From Bacillus sp. FJAT-27225 (GTDB lineage: Bacteria > Bacillota > Bacilli > Bacillales > Cytobacillaceae), in assembly GCF_001685025.1 (NCBI RefSeq), contig NZ_MAYU01000001.1, positions 1,185,971 through 1,249,970 of the forward strand: a stretch of 64,000 nt of DNA. The letters run 5' to 3'. Position 1 is the first letter of the stretch. Every line of letters starts with the position of its first letter. A program made the translations under genes and the position numbers. The notes below the pieces were generated by a model. It saw nothing but the letters and a program-made list of their open reading frames with translations, was not told where the DNA came from and did no database searches. Below, one piece after another: positions 46,000 through 55,613 of the stretch.

Positions 46000-48411
46000 T
46001 TAATTGGCTACAATATTGACAAGCTTACCAGGAACCGCGATTACTTTGCGAACGGTCTTACCTTCAAGCTCTCCGCTGATTTCGTTCATTGCAAGCTCCT
46101 GCATGGCTTCCTTCGTTGCATCGGCAGGAACCATAACCTTTTTCTTAACCTTGCCGTTGATTTGAACAACGATTTCGACTTCGTTTTCAACTAGCTTGGA
46201 TTCGTCAAATGTTGGCCATGGCTCGTAGGAAATGGTATCCGTATGGCCAAGCTTTTCCCAAAGTTCTTCCGCAACATGCGGTGCAACAGGAGAAAGAAGT
46301 TTTACGAATCCTTCGACAAGCGGCTTAGGAAGAACGTCAGTCTTATACGCTTCATTAATGAATACCATCAGCTGGGAAATCCCAGTGTTGAAGCGGAGCC
46401 CTTCGTAATCCTCGGTAACTTTTTTGACAGTTTGGTGGTAAACACGCTCAAGATTGTCAGCCGAAGCACCTTCCTGGATTTTCGAGCTTAAAGACCCATC
46501 GTTCTCAATGAATAAGCGCCATACCCGGTCAAGGAATCTGCGGGCACCGTCAAGGCCATTTGTAGACCATGCAACCGAAGCATCAAGCGGCCCCATGAAC
46601 ATTTCGTAAAGACGCAACGTATCTGCACCGTGTGATTCTACAATATGGTCAGGGTTTACGACATTGCCTTTCGACTTACTCATCTTCTCATTGTTTTCGC
46701 CAAGAATCATACCCTGGTTAAACAGTTTCTGGAACGGCTCCTTCGTCGGGACAACACCGATGTCGTACAGGAATTTATGCCAGAAACGCGCATAAAGCAA
46801 ATGAAGTACCGCATGCTCGGCCCCGCCAATATAAATATCGACCGGCAGCCATTCTTTTAATTTTTCAGGATCGGCAAGCTGCTTATCATTCTTTGGATCA
46901 ATGTAGCGCAGGAAGTACCAGCAGCTGCCGCCCCATTGCGGCATTGTATTCGTTTCGCGGCGGCCCTTCTTGCCTGTTTCAGGATCGACTACATTTACCC
47001 ACTCTTCAATGTTCGCCAATGGTGATTCGCCAGTACCCGAAGGCTTAATATCTGTCGTTTTCGGCAAAACAAGCGGAAGCTGGTCTTCAGGAACAGCCGT
47101 GCTTGTGCCATCTTCCCAATGGATAATTGGAATCGGCTCGCCCCAATAACGCTGGCGGCTGAACAGCCAGTCGCGGAGACGATATGTTATCTTTTTCGTT
47201 CCGACTCCCTTTTCCTCAAGCCAGGCAATCATGTCACGAATGGCATCCTGTTTATTCAAGCCGTTCAGGAAGCCCGAGTTGACATGCTCGCCATCACCTG
47301 TATACGCTTCTTTTTCAATATCTCCGCCAGCAACAACTTCGACAATCGGAAGCCCGAACTGCTTGGCAAATTCATAGTCACGCTCATCGTGGGCAGGTAC
47401 CGCCATGATCGCTCCTGTACCATAGCTGGCAAGGACATAATCTGCAATCCAGATAGGCATTTCTTCGTTATTAACAGGGTTGATTGCATATGCGCCAGTG
47501 AAGACACCGGTCTTTTCTTTCGCAAGGTCGGTACGCTCAAGGTCGCTTTTTGCCTTTACTTTATTGAGGTACGCTTCTACTGCCTCTTTTTGCTCAGCTG
47601 TCGTTATTTTTTCAACTAACGAATGTTCTGGAGCGAGGACTGCATATGTTGCACCGAAAAGCGTATCCGGACGGGTTGTAAATACCTTGAATGTACCATC
47701 GTGGCCCTTGATGTTGAATGTAACTTCGGCTCCCTCGGAACGCCCGATCCAGTTGCGCTGCATATCTTTCAGGCTTTCAGGCCAATCAAGCTCTTCAAGG
47801 TCCTCAAGCAACCGGTCAGCATATTCAGTAATCCTTAGTACCCACTGCCTCATTGGGCGGCGCTCAACAGGATGTCCTCCACGCTCACTTTTCCCATCGA
47901 TAACTTCCTCATTGGCAAGGACTGTTCCAAGCGCCGGGCACCAGTTGACCGGAACCTCATCCACATAGGCAAGCCCTTTTTCATAAAGCTTCAAGAAAAT
48001 CCATTGGGTCCACTTATAGTAATCCGGATCAGTGGTACTGAACTCACGGTCCCAATCGTAAGAGAAGCCGAGTGATTTGATTTGGCGGCGGAAAGTATCA
48101 ATATTCTTCTTCGTGAATTCTGCCGGATCATTGCCGGTATCCAAAGCATACTGTTCAGCCGGAAGCCCGAATGCATCCCAGCCCATTGGATGAAGCACGT
48201 TATAGCCCTGCATCCGTTTCATACGTGACAGGATATCTGTAGCTGTATAGCCCTCCGGGTGCCCTACGTGAAGTCCGGCGCCGGATGGATATGGGAACAT
48301 ATCAAGCGCGTAAAACTTTGGCTTGCCTTTATCCTCGGTTGTTTTGAACGTTTTCTCTGTTTCCCACTTCGTTTGCCACTTCTTTTCAATTTCCCTGTGG
48401 TTGAAGCTCAT
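46000..48411 (-). CDS. leuS: Leucyl-tRNA synthetase
   Basis: An 803-residue class I synthetase. HIGH is HVGH at 48-51, KMSKS is present ([12 protein letters not shown]), and the large CP1 editing domain lies between them (ITTRP-type [20 protein letters not shown], and ATPAHDERD-type [12 protein letters not shown]). The C-terminal anticodon-binding and Leu-specific domains are complete. SD GGGAGG precedes the ATG. It is controlled by the upstream T-box with a CUC specifier. Confidence 0.98.
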   Translation of the reverse strand: MSFNHREIEKKWQTKWETEKTFKTTEDKGKPKFYALDMFPYPSGAGLHVGHPEGYTATDILSRMKRMQGYNVLHPMGWDAFGLPAEQYALDTGNDPAEFTKKNIDTFRRQIKSLGFSYDWDREFSTTDPDYYKWTQWIFLKLYEKGLAYVDEVPVNWCPALGTVLANEEVIDGKSERGGHPVERRPMRQWVLRITEYADRLLEDLEELDWPESLKDMQRNWIGRSEGAEVTFNIKGHDGTFKVFTTRPDTLFGATYAVLAPEHSLVEKITTAEQKEAVEAYLNKVKAKSDLERTDLAKEKTGVFTGAYAINPVNNEEMPIWIADYVLASYGTGAIMAVPAHDERDYEFAKQFGLPIVEVVAGGDIEKEAYTGDGEHVNSGFLNGLNKQDAIRDMIAWLEEKGVGTKKITYRLRDWLFSRQRYWGEPIPIIHWEDGTSTAVPEDQLPLVLPKTTDIKPSGTGESPLANIEEWVNVVDPETGKKGRRETNTMPQWGGSCWYFLRYIDPKNDKQLADPEKLKEWLPVDIYIGGAEHAVLHLLYARFWHKFLYDIGVVPTKEPFQKLFNQGMILGENNEKMSKSKGNVVNPDHIVESHGADTLRLYEMFMGPLDASVAWSTNGLDGARRFLDRVWRLFIENDGSLSSKIQEGASADNLERVYHQTVKKVTEDYEGLRFNTGISQLMVFINEAYKTDVLPKPLVEGFVKLLSPVAPHVAEELWEKLGHTDTISYEPWPTFDESKLVENEVEIVVQINGKVKKKVMVPADATKEAMQELAMNEISGELEGKTVRKVIAVPGKLVNIVAN

Positions 48412-48489
48412 TGTCTATTCCTCCCTACAATCTATCCTGCAAAGACCAGGCTGGGCCTGGCAAAATATGCAGCCAATTTCTTTTAAAAA

Positions 48490-48735
48490 AAAGCAAAAAA
48501 CCCCTCATCCCATAAACAGGGACGAGAGGATATGTATCTTCCCGCGGTACCACCCAAATTAGTGTAAAACACTCGCTTCATTCATCCTTAACGCGGAAAA
48601 CGGCAGGCATTACTACTAGCTGTTCATACCTGCGGCTCAAAGGCGAGTTCATGAATGTCCCGGCCGGCTTGCACCAACCGCCAGCTCTCTAAATGGCGGG
48701 ACGCCTTCACTACTGCTCCTTCTCATTGCCATGTT
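48490..48735 (-). promoter_or_regulatory. T-box leader of leuS (leucine specifier)
   Basis: On the minus strand the T-box core GGGTGGTACCGCGGG lies at about 48541-48555. A terminator stem CCTCTCGTCCC/GGGATGAGGGG with T run follows (48492-48530). A CUC leucine triplet (complement of 48645-48647) sits in ATGAACTCGCC in the Stem I region, the expected specifier position. Confidence 0.92.
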
Positions 48736-48879
48736 TAGTATATGGGATTGAGATAGTGATATTTTATATAATATTTCGCTTGGATGCAAGCAAACTGCAG
48801 AAAAATGGGTTCTGGCGGCGTTTCAACACATAAGTTTCAGAGATGAAACATCATTTTTATATGTGCGACCTGCTCAAGG

Positions 48880-49030
48880 ACATTTTGCATATTTCTGTCA
48901 CGGGGTTTTGTCTTAGATACCCTTGCTCAAGTACATTCCAATATTCCGGGACTTCTTTTCGGTTTTATCCGGGAGTTTTGCAGATTTATCCGAGATATTT
49001 ACAGTTATTACCGATTTTGTCACAATTCAT
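48880..49030. repeat. Short-period tandem repeats, about 21-23 bp (family D)
   Basis: TATTCCGGGACTT, TTATCCGGGAGTTTTGCAGA, TTATCCGAGATATTTACAG and TTACCGATTTTGTCACA follow each other at 21-23 base spacing (48945, 48968, 48989, 49010); weaker related phrases precede them. No SD-led frame. Confidence 0.6.
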
Positions 49031-49057
49031 TCGCCGTCTAACTGATTTTTCAACAGT

Positions 49058-49083
49058 AAAAACCCTGCCTAATCCGGCAGGGC
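49058..49083 (-). terminator. Terminator of yttB
   Basis: CCCTGCC pairs with GGCAGGG around GGATTA on the minus strand, followed by TTTTTAC. Confidence 0.75.
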
Positions 49084-49094
49084 TGTATATCGCT

Positions 49095-50282
49095 TTAAGA
49101 GACATTCACAGATTGTTTCTGTCCTCGGATTCCTCTATCGTAAATAAGCGTTGTGCCAATAGAGATAATGAATAACAAGATCAGGATTGTGAAAAGCATC
49201 GACATGCCATACAGGTCAACAAGTATTCCCCCAAGCAGCGGGCCAATCATCCTGCCGCCAGTTGCTGTACTGTTGACAATCCCCTGATAAAAGCCCTCGC
49301 GCCCTTTTGGGGAAAGTTCACTGGCAATTGCCGGTACTGCCGGCCATATCAGCATTTCACCAGCTGTTAAAATAATCATTCCTGCCATGAAGCCAGAGAA
49401 GCCGTTTGAATACGCGGCTACAATAAATGCAATACTAAAAATCACCATTCCAAGTATTATCTGGGCTTTAAGGGAACGGCCGAACCACTTGAGGAACGCA
49501 CTCAGGAATGGCTGGCCAAGGACAATCAACGCACCGTTTACAGTCCATAACAAGCTGTATTGGGTAAGGGACACATTGATCTCCTGTGTATAGGAAGCAA
49601 TCGTTGTCTGCCACTGGACATATCCCACCCAGCAAAGCAAATAGCCAATACATAAAATCAATAAGGCATGAAGGCCTTTGTTTCCTTTAAATCTTGGAGT
49701 ATTTTCCTGCAAGACGGAAGACTGGGCTGTGCTGTCCACTTTGATTCCCTTGTAGCCAAAAAAGGCAATCCCGAAAAACAGAACATACATGATGAGGTTT
49801 GCAAAGAAAATCAGCTCGAATGAATAACCTGCTACAATTCCGCCAAGAGCGGACCCAACCGCAACACCAAGGTTTTGTGCCACATAAATCGCATTAAACG
49901 CCCTTCTGCCCCCATCAGGCCAAACCGAACCAGACATCGCGTACATAGCCGGAAAAATAACGCCCGAGCCAAATCCAGCCAGAGTCAGAAAGATGACATA
50001 TTGCGGCCACTCATGCCAGAGTGTAAGGCCGAGAAGTGCAGCCAAGGCAATACCGATACCCAGTAATATAGATTTATAGCCTCCAAGCCGATCAAATAGG
50101 CTTCCCCCTACAAGGTTGCCGGCGACGCTTGCTGCTGAATTAAGCATTAGGACGAACCCTGCTGTTGACAAGGATTTTCCAAGATAATCATGAATATATA
50201 TGGAATTTAACGGCCATAAAAAAGAGGAGCCAATAACATTGACAACCATCCCGATTATTAAGAGCCATAACGAACGCGGCAT
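49095..50282 (-). CDS. yttB: Major facilitator superfamily transporter YttB
   Basis: A 395-residue 12-helix MFS permease. The loop 2-3 motif GGSLFDRLGGYKSILLG is the MFS signature, and helix 4-5 (GSGVIFPAMYA) fits the drug/H+ antiporter-1 group. The substrate is unknown. The ATG at 50282 (MPRSLWLL) follows AAGGAG by 8 bases; a longer frame to 50369 lacks an SD. Located next to leuS, as yttB is in B. subtilis. Confidence 0.85.
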   Translation of the reverse strand: MPRSLWLLIIGMVVNVIGSSFLWPLNSIYIHDYLGKSLSTAGFVLMLNSAASVAGNLVGGSLFDRLGGYKSILLGIGIALAALLGLTLWHEWPQYVIFLTLAGFGSGVIFPAMYAMSGSVWPDGGRRAFNAIYVAQNLGVAVGSALGGIVAGYSFELIFFANLIMYVLFFGIAFFGYKGIKVDSTAQSSVLQENTPRFKGNKGLHALLILCIGYLLCWVGYVQWQTTIASYTQEINVSLTQYSLLWTVNGALIVLGQPFLSAFLKWFGRSLKAQIILGMVIFSIAFIVAAYSNGFSGFMAGMIILTAGEMLIWPAVPAIASELSPKGREGFYQGIVNSTATGGRMIGPLLGGILVDLYGMSMLFTILILLFIISIGTTLIYDRGIRGQKQSVNVS

Positions 50283-50477
50283 ACATGAAACTCCTTTGCT
50301 AGTTGCCCGATAAGGCAATAAATAGTTGGCAAGACTTGCTGAAGCAAGTCGTTTAATAAAATGCACCAAGAGATATTCTATTCCTTTTGCAGGATCGATG
50401 CAATGGATTTTTATGCCCGCCGATATTAACAGAACAAACTCTTCGATGACACCACAACTAACTAGGCCGGAATATTC

Positions 50478-50626
50478 ATTGGCATCATTTCAGCACATTA
50501 TAAGCGGTAAACTGTTACCAATGGCCTCTATTGGAATCATTTCAGCCTCTTAAACAAGGCAAAACGTTGCCAATAGCCATTATTGAAACCATTTCACCCC
50601 CAAAAAACCAACCAAACGATTCCAAG
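50478..50626. repeat. Three tandem hairpin repeats, period 52 bp (family B), copy 2
   Basis: Units at 50478-50522, 50530-50574 and 50582-50626, each ATTGG/ATTGA...CATTTC...GTTNCCAAT or a close variant. Same unit length, period and copy number as the array at 28545-28693. It fills most of the gap between nrfA and yttB. Confidence 0.85.
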
Positions 50627-50653
50627 AACTTTTATTTCCCCTAATTACTTCCA

Positions 50654-50692
50654 CAAAAAAAAGCACCGCTCCACTAAGGAACAGTGCTTTCA
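50654..50692 (-). terminator. Terminator of the nrf operon
   Basis: AAAGCAC-TGTTCC pairs with GGAGC-GGTGCTTT on the minus strand, followed by eight T. Confidence 0.8.
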
Positions 50693-50703
50693 GTTTTCAT
50701 TCA

Positions 50704-52149
50704 TTACTTCTTAGGTGTTGCCGGAACGACTGGCTGTTGAGCCGGGAATTCCCCATTAATGGCATGGTCTTTCTTTTTCTTGTTGTCTGTTTCGCTTGTT
50801 ACGGCTTTCTTGGCTTTTTCAATATCTTCTTTCAGTTTGTCGATATTGACGCCTTTCTTGACAAGCTCTTCGGTCGCAATCATGATTGCCTTGTTTGACT
50901 CTTCGAGCGAAATCGCCAGTGAATCCATTGAGCCTTGTGGGTTATGGAATCCGGCGGAGCTTTCAGCTGCGACGATATCCCAGAACCATTGCCCCTTACG
51001 GACATGCTCTTGAGCGGCTTTAATTTTCTCGGAGCTTACTTTGCTAGTAATCATTTTGTTCACATAGTAGTGGGCAGACAGGGAAACATCCTCGGCAACA
51101 TGAAGCTGCTCCATATGTGTATCCTGGATTTCCATAACACGGTCTTTCAGCTTGTCAAGGTCACGGTCGCCGTGGCATTGGCCGCAGGACGTATCCATAG
51201 TTTTAAGCGGTGAAGTCCACCAGTGGGACGAAATTTTGCGTTTGCCGTCTACACGCTCATATGGCATATGACAGTCGGAGCAAGATACTCCCGCTTTACC
51301 GTGGGTTCCTTCCATGAACGTCTCAAAGTCAGGGTGCTGAGCCTTAAGCATTGGCGTTCCAGAAATATTGTGTACCCAGTCTTTTTCAAAGCCGTTTTCC
51401 TTTGCAGTTGTTTCATAGAATTCATACATTTCTTCAGGCTTGAAGCCATTGTCCCACGGGAACGTAACTTCGCTGTTGGAAGCAGCAAAATGGTATTCAA
51501 CGTGGCACTGTGCGCAAACATAGCTTCTCATTTCATTCTTCGTAGCTTTTGAAACATCGATTCCCTGTGCTTCCATCCCTTTTACAAAGCTTGGACGGGT
51601 AATGCGAAGGTCCATAGTTTGCGGGTCATGGCAGTCGGAGCAGCCGATTGGAGAGTGGCCCATAGCTTCCCCTTTAGGATAAATTTCAGTTTTGAAATTG
51701 CCGCCCCAATAATCATCGCCCATTTCCTCGATCATTTGCGGGACTGCAGTTGATTTACATGTGTAACAGGAGCCAACTGATTTGTCCGTGATACGGGCAA
51801 CATTTTTAATATCCTCGAGCGCATACACATGGCCGCGGTCTTCGTTGTACTCAGTAGCAAAACCATAGCCGTTGAACAGGATTGGAAGATAAGGCTCTTT
51901 ATCAGCATCATACTTGGAACGTTTTACTGAGCCGCTGTATTTTGTATCTTCCATTTTTTCATTCTTCAAATAGCTATTGTATTGAAGCGGGAACATGTCC
52001 TTGAACGCTTCATTTGAAATTTCATTTTTCGAGAGCCCTGTTGTCTTGGCTTTTGCGCCTGCTGTTTGTTCATTAGACGAACTGCAGCCGGTGATGATCA
52101 GTATGACAGCCATAAGCATCAGGTAAGCTCCTAAACGGAACCTTTTCAT
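50704..52149 (-). CDS. nrfA: Ammonia-forming cytochrome c nitrite reductase NrfA
   Basis: A 481-residue pentaheme enzyme reducing nitrite to ammonia with six electrons. The catalytic heme motif is CYTCK (128-132, lysine ligand); four CXXCH hemes follow at 170-174, 212-216, 290-294 and 322-326. It has a lipoprotein signal (lipobox ITGC, Cys22), so it is anchored on the outside of the membrane, as expected in a Gram-positive. The CXXCK heme needs a dedicated heme lyase, and lyase-type genes lie upstream in the same operon. Two bases separate it from nrfH. Confidence 0.97.
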   Translation of the reverse strand: MKRFRLGAYLMLMAVILIITGCSSSNEQTAGAKAKTTGLSKNEISNEAFKDMFPLQYNSYLKNEKMEDTKYSGSVKRSKYDADKEPYLPILFNGYGFATEYNEDRGHVYALEDIKNVARITDKSVGSCYTCKSTAVPQMIEEMGDDYWGGNFKTEIYPKGEAMGHSPIGCSDCHDPQTMDLRITRPSFVKGMEAQGIDVSKATKNEMRSYVCAQCHVEYHFAASNSEVTFPWDNGFKPEEMYEFYETTAKENGFEKDWVHNISGTPMLKAQHPDFETFMEGTHGKAGVSCSDCHMPYERVDGKRKISSHWWTSPLKTMDTSCGQCHGDRDLDKLKDRVMEIQDTHMEQLHVAEDVSLSAHYYVNKMITSKVSSEKIKAAQEHVRKGQWFWDIVAAESSAGFHNPQGSMDSLAISLEESNKAIMIATEELVKKGVNIDKLKEDIEKAKKAVTSETDNKKKKDHAINGEFPAQQPVVPATPKK

Positions 52150-52151
52150 AC

Positions 52152-52667
52152 TTAAAATCCTCCCTTGTTTTCAAGCAGCTCACCTGATACTGGCGGCTTA
52201 TTGAATGTCTCATCTGTTTTAAAGTTCTTTCCGTGTGGTACTCCTCTGTGGCAAGTTGTGCAGCTTTCTTTCGCATCATGTTCAATATTCGTCAATGTGC
52301 TTTGATGGCAGCTTATACAGTTTTGCTCGACGACAGTTTCCGTATTCTCCGTTGCGTGGAGAACGTCCGGAATTTTCTCTGTGCCCAGAGTATTAAAGTA
52401 CATATGACCCATACCGGCCTTCCCTTTGAAGACAAGCTTCTTTGCAACATTGTCGTGCGGCAAATGGCAATCGTTGCAGGCTAATTCAGAATGGGTGGAA
52501 TCCGTAAAGGATCCGTACGCAGAGCCCATAATATGGCAGCTCTGGCAGAAATCTGGCGAGTCCGTATAGGCCATGGCCTTCACTGTCACAACCGACAGGA
52601 CAATCCCTGCGAACAGCGCGCCAAAAATGAGTATCTTTTTGTCTATCGCCAATAATTTCTTAAACAT
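52152..52667 (-). CDS. nrfH: NrfH, membrane tetraheme cytochrome c quinol dehydrogenase
   Basis: A 171-residue NapC/NirT-family protein that passes electrons from menaquinol to NrfA. One N-terminal membrane helix (about 10-30) is followed by four heme motifs: CQSCHIM (41-47, CXXCHxM as in the Met-ligated heme 1 of NrfH), CNDCH (64-68), CISCH (117-121) and CTTCH (136-140). SD GGGGAGGTG precedes the ATG. Directly upstream of nrfA. Confidence 0.96.
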   Translation of the reverse strand: MFKKLLAIDKKILIFGALFAGIVLSVVTVKAMAYTDSPDFCQSCHIMGSAYGSFTDSTHSELACNDCHLPHDNVAKKLVFKGKAGMGHMYFNTLGTEKIPDVLHATENTETVVEQNCISCHQSTLTNIEHDAKESCTTCHRGVPHGKNFKTDETFNKPPVSGELLENKGGF

Positions 52668-52769
52668 TCTTTCACCTCCCCAGGTAAATGTTTATCTATT
52701 AAAACACTATGTGTTCTAACCAAGTTTGAGTGGAAAATCTCAGGCTCTGCCTGTTCCGTGGGGCCGCTA

Positions 52770-53087
52770 TCATTGTTCGGCCTGTTTTTTCGCGCTTCGT
52801 ATTTCTTCAAGCGCTGCAAGGATATCTTGATCGGCTTTCGTTTTCTTTTCGATTACTTCAGCTGCAATCCGGTAATAAGAATCTTTCAGACCGTTAAAAT
52901 CCTCGTCAGAGATTTTATTCATAAGTGCATCCATTTCCAGCTCATTCACCGCTTCATATACGGATTCAATGTCAAGGCTGTCACTGCCGGCGGCGGCTGC
53001 TGCATGTTTAACTGTGAAAAAGGGCCAGATAATTAGGTATAGGCAAACAGCGATGATTGCTGTACAAACAAGTATGATAACAAGCAT
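52770..53087 (-). CDS. Small membrane protein resembling the N-terminal part of CcmI
   Basis: A 105-residue product with one N-terminal membrane helix (about 2-26), an alanine-rich turn, and a helical cytoplasmic or exterior segment (SVYEAVNELEMDALMNKISDEDFNGLKDSYYRIAAEVI). That helix pair resembles the ELE-D...G.ISEEEF..L segment just after the first helices of CcmI/CycH; the TPR part of CcmI is absent. Inferred to help present apocytochrome or tether the lyase. The ATG at 53087 has AGGAG about 10 bases upstream; a TTG 9 bases earlier is too close to it. 30 bases after the CcmH-like gene. Confidence 0.65.
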   Translation of the reverse strand: MLVIILVCTAIIAVCLYLIIWPFFTVKHAAAAAGSDSLDIESVYEAVNELEMDALMNKISDEDFNGLKDSYYRIAAEVIEKKTKADQDILAALEEIRSAKKQAEQ

Positions 53088-53117
53088 ATATACCAAACTC
53101 CTCCCTGTTTCTGCATG

Positions 53118-53612
53118 TTAGAAATGTTTTTTCCGCTCATTTTCAAGTGTTTTTTCAAAGTTTGAAAAATCACTGCCGGCATTATCAGTAGAATCTTCAT
53201 TGACTTTTTCCAGTATAGCCTTGCGAGCTGTCACTCTCCTGATCGCAACCGATACAACCGCGCCGCCAGCCAGTACACCGATGCCGGGGATTATCCAGGC
53301 AATCAGCCCGCTTCCTTTTGTATCGGGAACCTTTAAAGCTTGCGGGCCCAACTCATCTGTATAATGTCTAATGATGTCATCAGGCTGCATTCCTTTGTTC
53401 AGCATCTCGAGCACTTCACTGTTGTACACTTTCCTTACCTTGCACGTTGAAAGCTCGTGGTCTGAATGTCCATCCATATGGAGCTGTCCTGTCACCTCCC
53501 TAAATTCGGGAGAGTTGGCCGTATAGGCGGCCATTACAGCTGATGGAAAAATGGAAAGGGCCATTACCGCAAAAAGAATCGCTGCTTTCGCCATAAGGTT
53601 CTTCTCCATCAT
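53118..53612 (-). CDS. CcmH/NrfF-like protein lacking the CXXC motif
   Basis: A 164-residue product with a signal peptide (core AAILFAVMALSIF, cut near AVMAA), a three-helix CcmH-like domain (VTGQL...NSEVLEMLNKGMQPDDIIRHYTDELGPQALKVPDTKGSGLIAWIIPG) and a membrane helix at about 112-132. CcmH and NrfF normally reduce the apocytochrome through LRCxxC; an ungapped alignment places LHMDGH there, with the only Cys (STC) further on. Start ATG at 53612 overlaps the ccmF stop (ATGA). Family call is inferred from this pattern and the ccmF neighbour. Confidence 0.7.
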   Translation of the reverse strand: MMEKNLMAKAAILFAVMALSIFPSAVMAAYTANSPEFREVTGQLHMDGHSDHELSTCKVRKVYNSEVLEMLNKGMQPDDIIRHYTDELGPQALKVPDTKGSGLIAWIIPGIGVLAGGAVVSVAIRRVTARKAILEKVNEDSTDNAGSDFSNFEKTLENERKKHF

Positions 53613-55591
53613 GCTGGCCGCCTTTCTGTGATATAGTGAACAATTGATTTGCCTGCTGTCCGTCTTCCACCTGCCAGTGCGAGTAAAATTCCGGCAAGCA
53701 TGATATACCCGCCTGCCCAAATCCAGCTGATAAACGGGTTAACCCGGGCCAGGATTGTTATTTTATTTTTCGTTTCCCATGAACTAAGGACTACATAAAG
53801 ATCCTCATTCCAGTGTGACTGCACTGCCACTTCAGTTGCAGGCTCCGCCCAGTTGTCATAGTAGGTTTTCTCTGGATAGACTGTTTCAAGCTTCTTCCCG
53901 TCACGCGATACTGCCATTTCTGCGAATAAAATATCGCGGTCACTTTTTTCAACTTCATGAAAGTTGGTAAAAGTAAGTTTATAGCCGCCAATTTTGAAGC
54001 TTTCTCCCCTGTTGACCGTTTTGATTACTTCAAGCGGGTAAGCTTGTGAACTGATGACTCCAACCGCAAGAACCGCAATTCCGATATGGACAATATAACC
54101 GCCATATCTTCGGCTGTTTTTCTTAAAAAGTTTTATGGTGGCAATGGCTATATTCTCAGAAGTAGCTTTTCTACGAGCTCTGACACCGTTCACTACTTCA
54201 GCCACATGGGTTAAAAACATGAACATGCATGCCGATATTCCGATGAGTGCAAAAGTCCCTTTAACCCCATTTATGATCAGGAGTGCTGCGAAAACTGCGG
54301 TAGAAACCAACGGCCAGCGAATTTGCTTCAGGAATCGTCCCGGGGCTGCTTTTTGCCATGGAATCGCAGGACAGACGGCCATCAGCAAAATCAATGCCAA
54401 CAGGATAGGTGACATCACCATATTGAAATAAGGAGCTCCCGTGTTGATTTTAGTTCCGGTGAACGTTTCCGAGATGAGCGGATAGACCGTTCCCCAAAAT
54501 ACGGCGAAAGCTGCCGCCAGCAAAATATAATTATTGAGGAGGAAACTATTTTCCTTTGAGAATGTTGTCGTTACAGGAACACTCCTTGAGTGAATCAGGC
54601 TGTATCTGGACACAACCAGATACGCGGCAAACAGAATCATGAACGACAGGAAAATGAAGAAATAGGTGCCAAGGCTGCTGTCTGCAAACGCATGAACGCT
54701 TGTCAGGATACCGCTGCGGACGAGAAAAGTACCAAACAGGGTCAATCCGTAGGAAACGATGACAAGAATCAAGTTCCACTTTCTGAGCATATTTTTTCGT
54801 TCCTGTATCATAACTGAATGAAGCAAAGCAGTAACGGTCAGCCACGGCATGAAGGAAGCGTTTTCAACAGGATCCCAGGCCCAATACCCTCCCCAGCCAA
54901 GCTCTACATATGCCCACCAGGCTCCTAACAAATTTCCAGCTGTCAGGAACATCCAGGCAGTCAGTGTCCATTTCCTAGTAAGCTTTAGCCAGGACGAATC
55001 CATATTTTTAAGCATCAGTGAGGCCATGGCATAAGCAAACGGAACGGCCAGCCCTACATAACCAAGATAAAGGGTAACCGGATGGATCACCATTCCAGGG
55101 TTTTGAAGCATTGGATTCAACCCGTTGCCATCATCTGGCACAGTTTCTGAAATTTCAAAAGGGTTGGCCAGTGATACGTTTACAATGAAGAAAAACATCA
55201 AGTTCATAGCCAGAATCGCAAGCGCATATGGCTTATAAGGGTTATTTTTCGCTTTTGATAAAGCAATTACAGCTGCATAAATTGCCAGCAGCGCCGTCCA
55301 AAACAGGAGCGAACCCGCGTTTCCTGCCCAAAAGGCGGTCAGTTTATAGATAAGCGGCAATGCATCATTCGTGTAGGAAGCCACATACGTAAACTCATAA
55401 TGCCCGGTCACTAGCAGGTAAAGGAGAAGGCCAGACGAGGTTACTGCGGCTACGAATGTACCTGCAATACCGCCTTTGGCACTCTCTAGCCACTGCATGC
55501 TTTGCCTCCTGACCCCAACCGCTGTTGCAATGATGGTATAGGCGGAGAGCAGAATTCCGAGCACTAACGATACATTCCCGATGATATACAT
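53609..55591 (-). CDS. ccmF: CcmF/NrfE-type cytochrome c heme lyase
   Basis: A 660-residue polytopic membrane protein of the heme handling (HHP) family. The WWD motif WGGYWAWDPVENASFMPW at 233-250 binds heme; flanking histidines (for example H170) and the LFGTFLVRSG segment are conserved with CcmF. CcmF joins heme to CXXCH apocytochromes on the outer face of the membrane; the NrfE version handles CXXCK of NrfA. SD AAGGAGG precedes the ATG. Second gene of the operon, overlapping the CcmH-like gene. Bacilli usually rely on System II (ResB/ResC), so this is an unusual presence. Confidence 0.92.
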   Translation of the reverse strand: MYIIGNVSLVLGILLSAYTIIATAVGVRRQSMQWLESAKGGIAGTFVAAVTSSGLLLYLLVTGHYEFTYVASYTNDALPLIYKLTAFWAGNAGSLLFWTALLAIYAAVIALSKAKNNPYKPYALAILAMNLMFFFIVNVSLANPFEISETVPDDGNGLNPMLQNPGMVIHPVTLYLGYVGLAVPFAYAMASLMLKNMDSSWLKLTRKWTLTAWMFLTAGNLLGAWWAYVELGWGGYWAWDPVENASFMPWLTVTALLHSVMIQERKNMLRKWNLILVIVSYGLTLFGTFLVRSGILTSVHAFADSSLGTYFFIFLSFMILFAAYLVVSRYSLIHSRSVPVTTTFSKENSFLLNNYILLAAAFAVFWGTVYPLISETFTGTKINTGAPYFNMVMSPILLALILLMAVCPAIPWQKAAPGRFLKQIRWPLVSTAVFAALLIINGVKGTFALIGISACMFMFLTHVAEVVNGVRARRKATSENIAIATIKLFKKNSRRYGGYIVHIGIAVLAVGVISSQAYPLEVIKTVNRGESFKIGGYKLTFTNFHEVEKSDRDILFAEMAVSRDGKKLETVYPEKTYYDNWAEPATEVAVQSHWNEDLYVVLSSWETKNKITILARVNPFISWIWAGGYIMLAGILLALAGGRRTAGKSIVHYITERRPA

Positions 55592-55613
55592 GCGGCCGCC
55601 CTCCTTGTTCGTT

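Noticed and set aside
52073-52285. Frame overlapping the nrfH-nrfA junction
   Set aside because: Out of frame with both cytochrome genes, which have full motifs and good starts.
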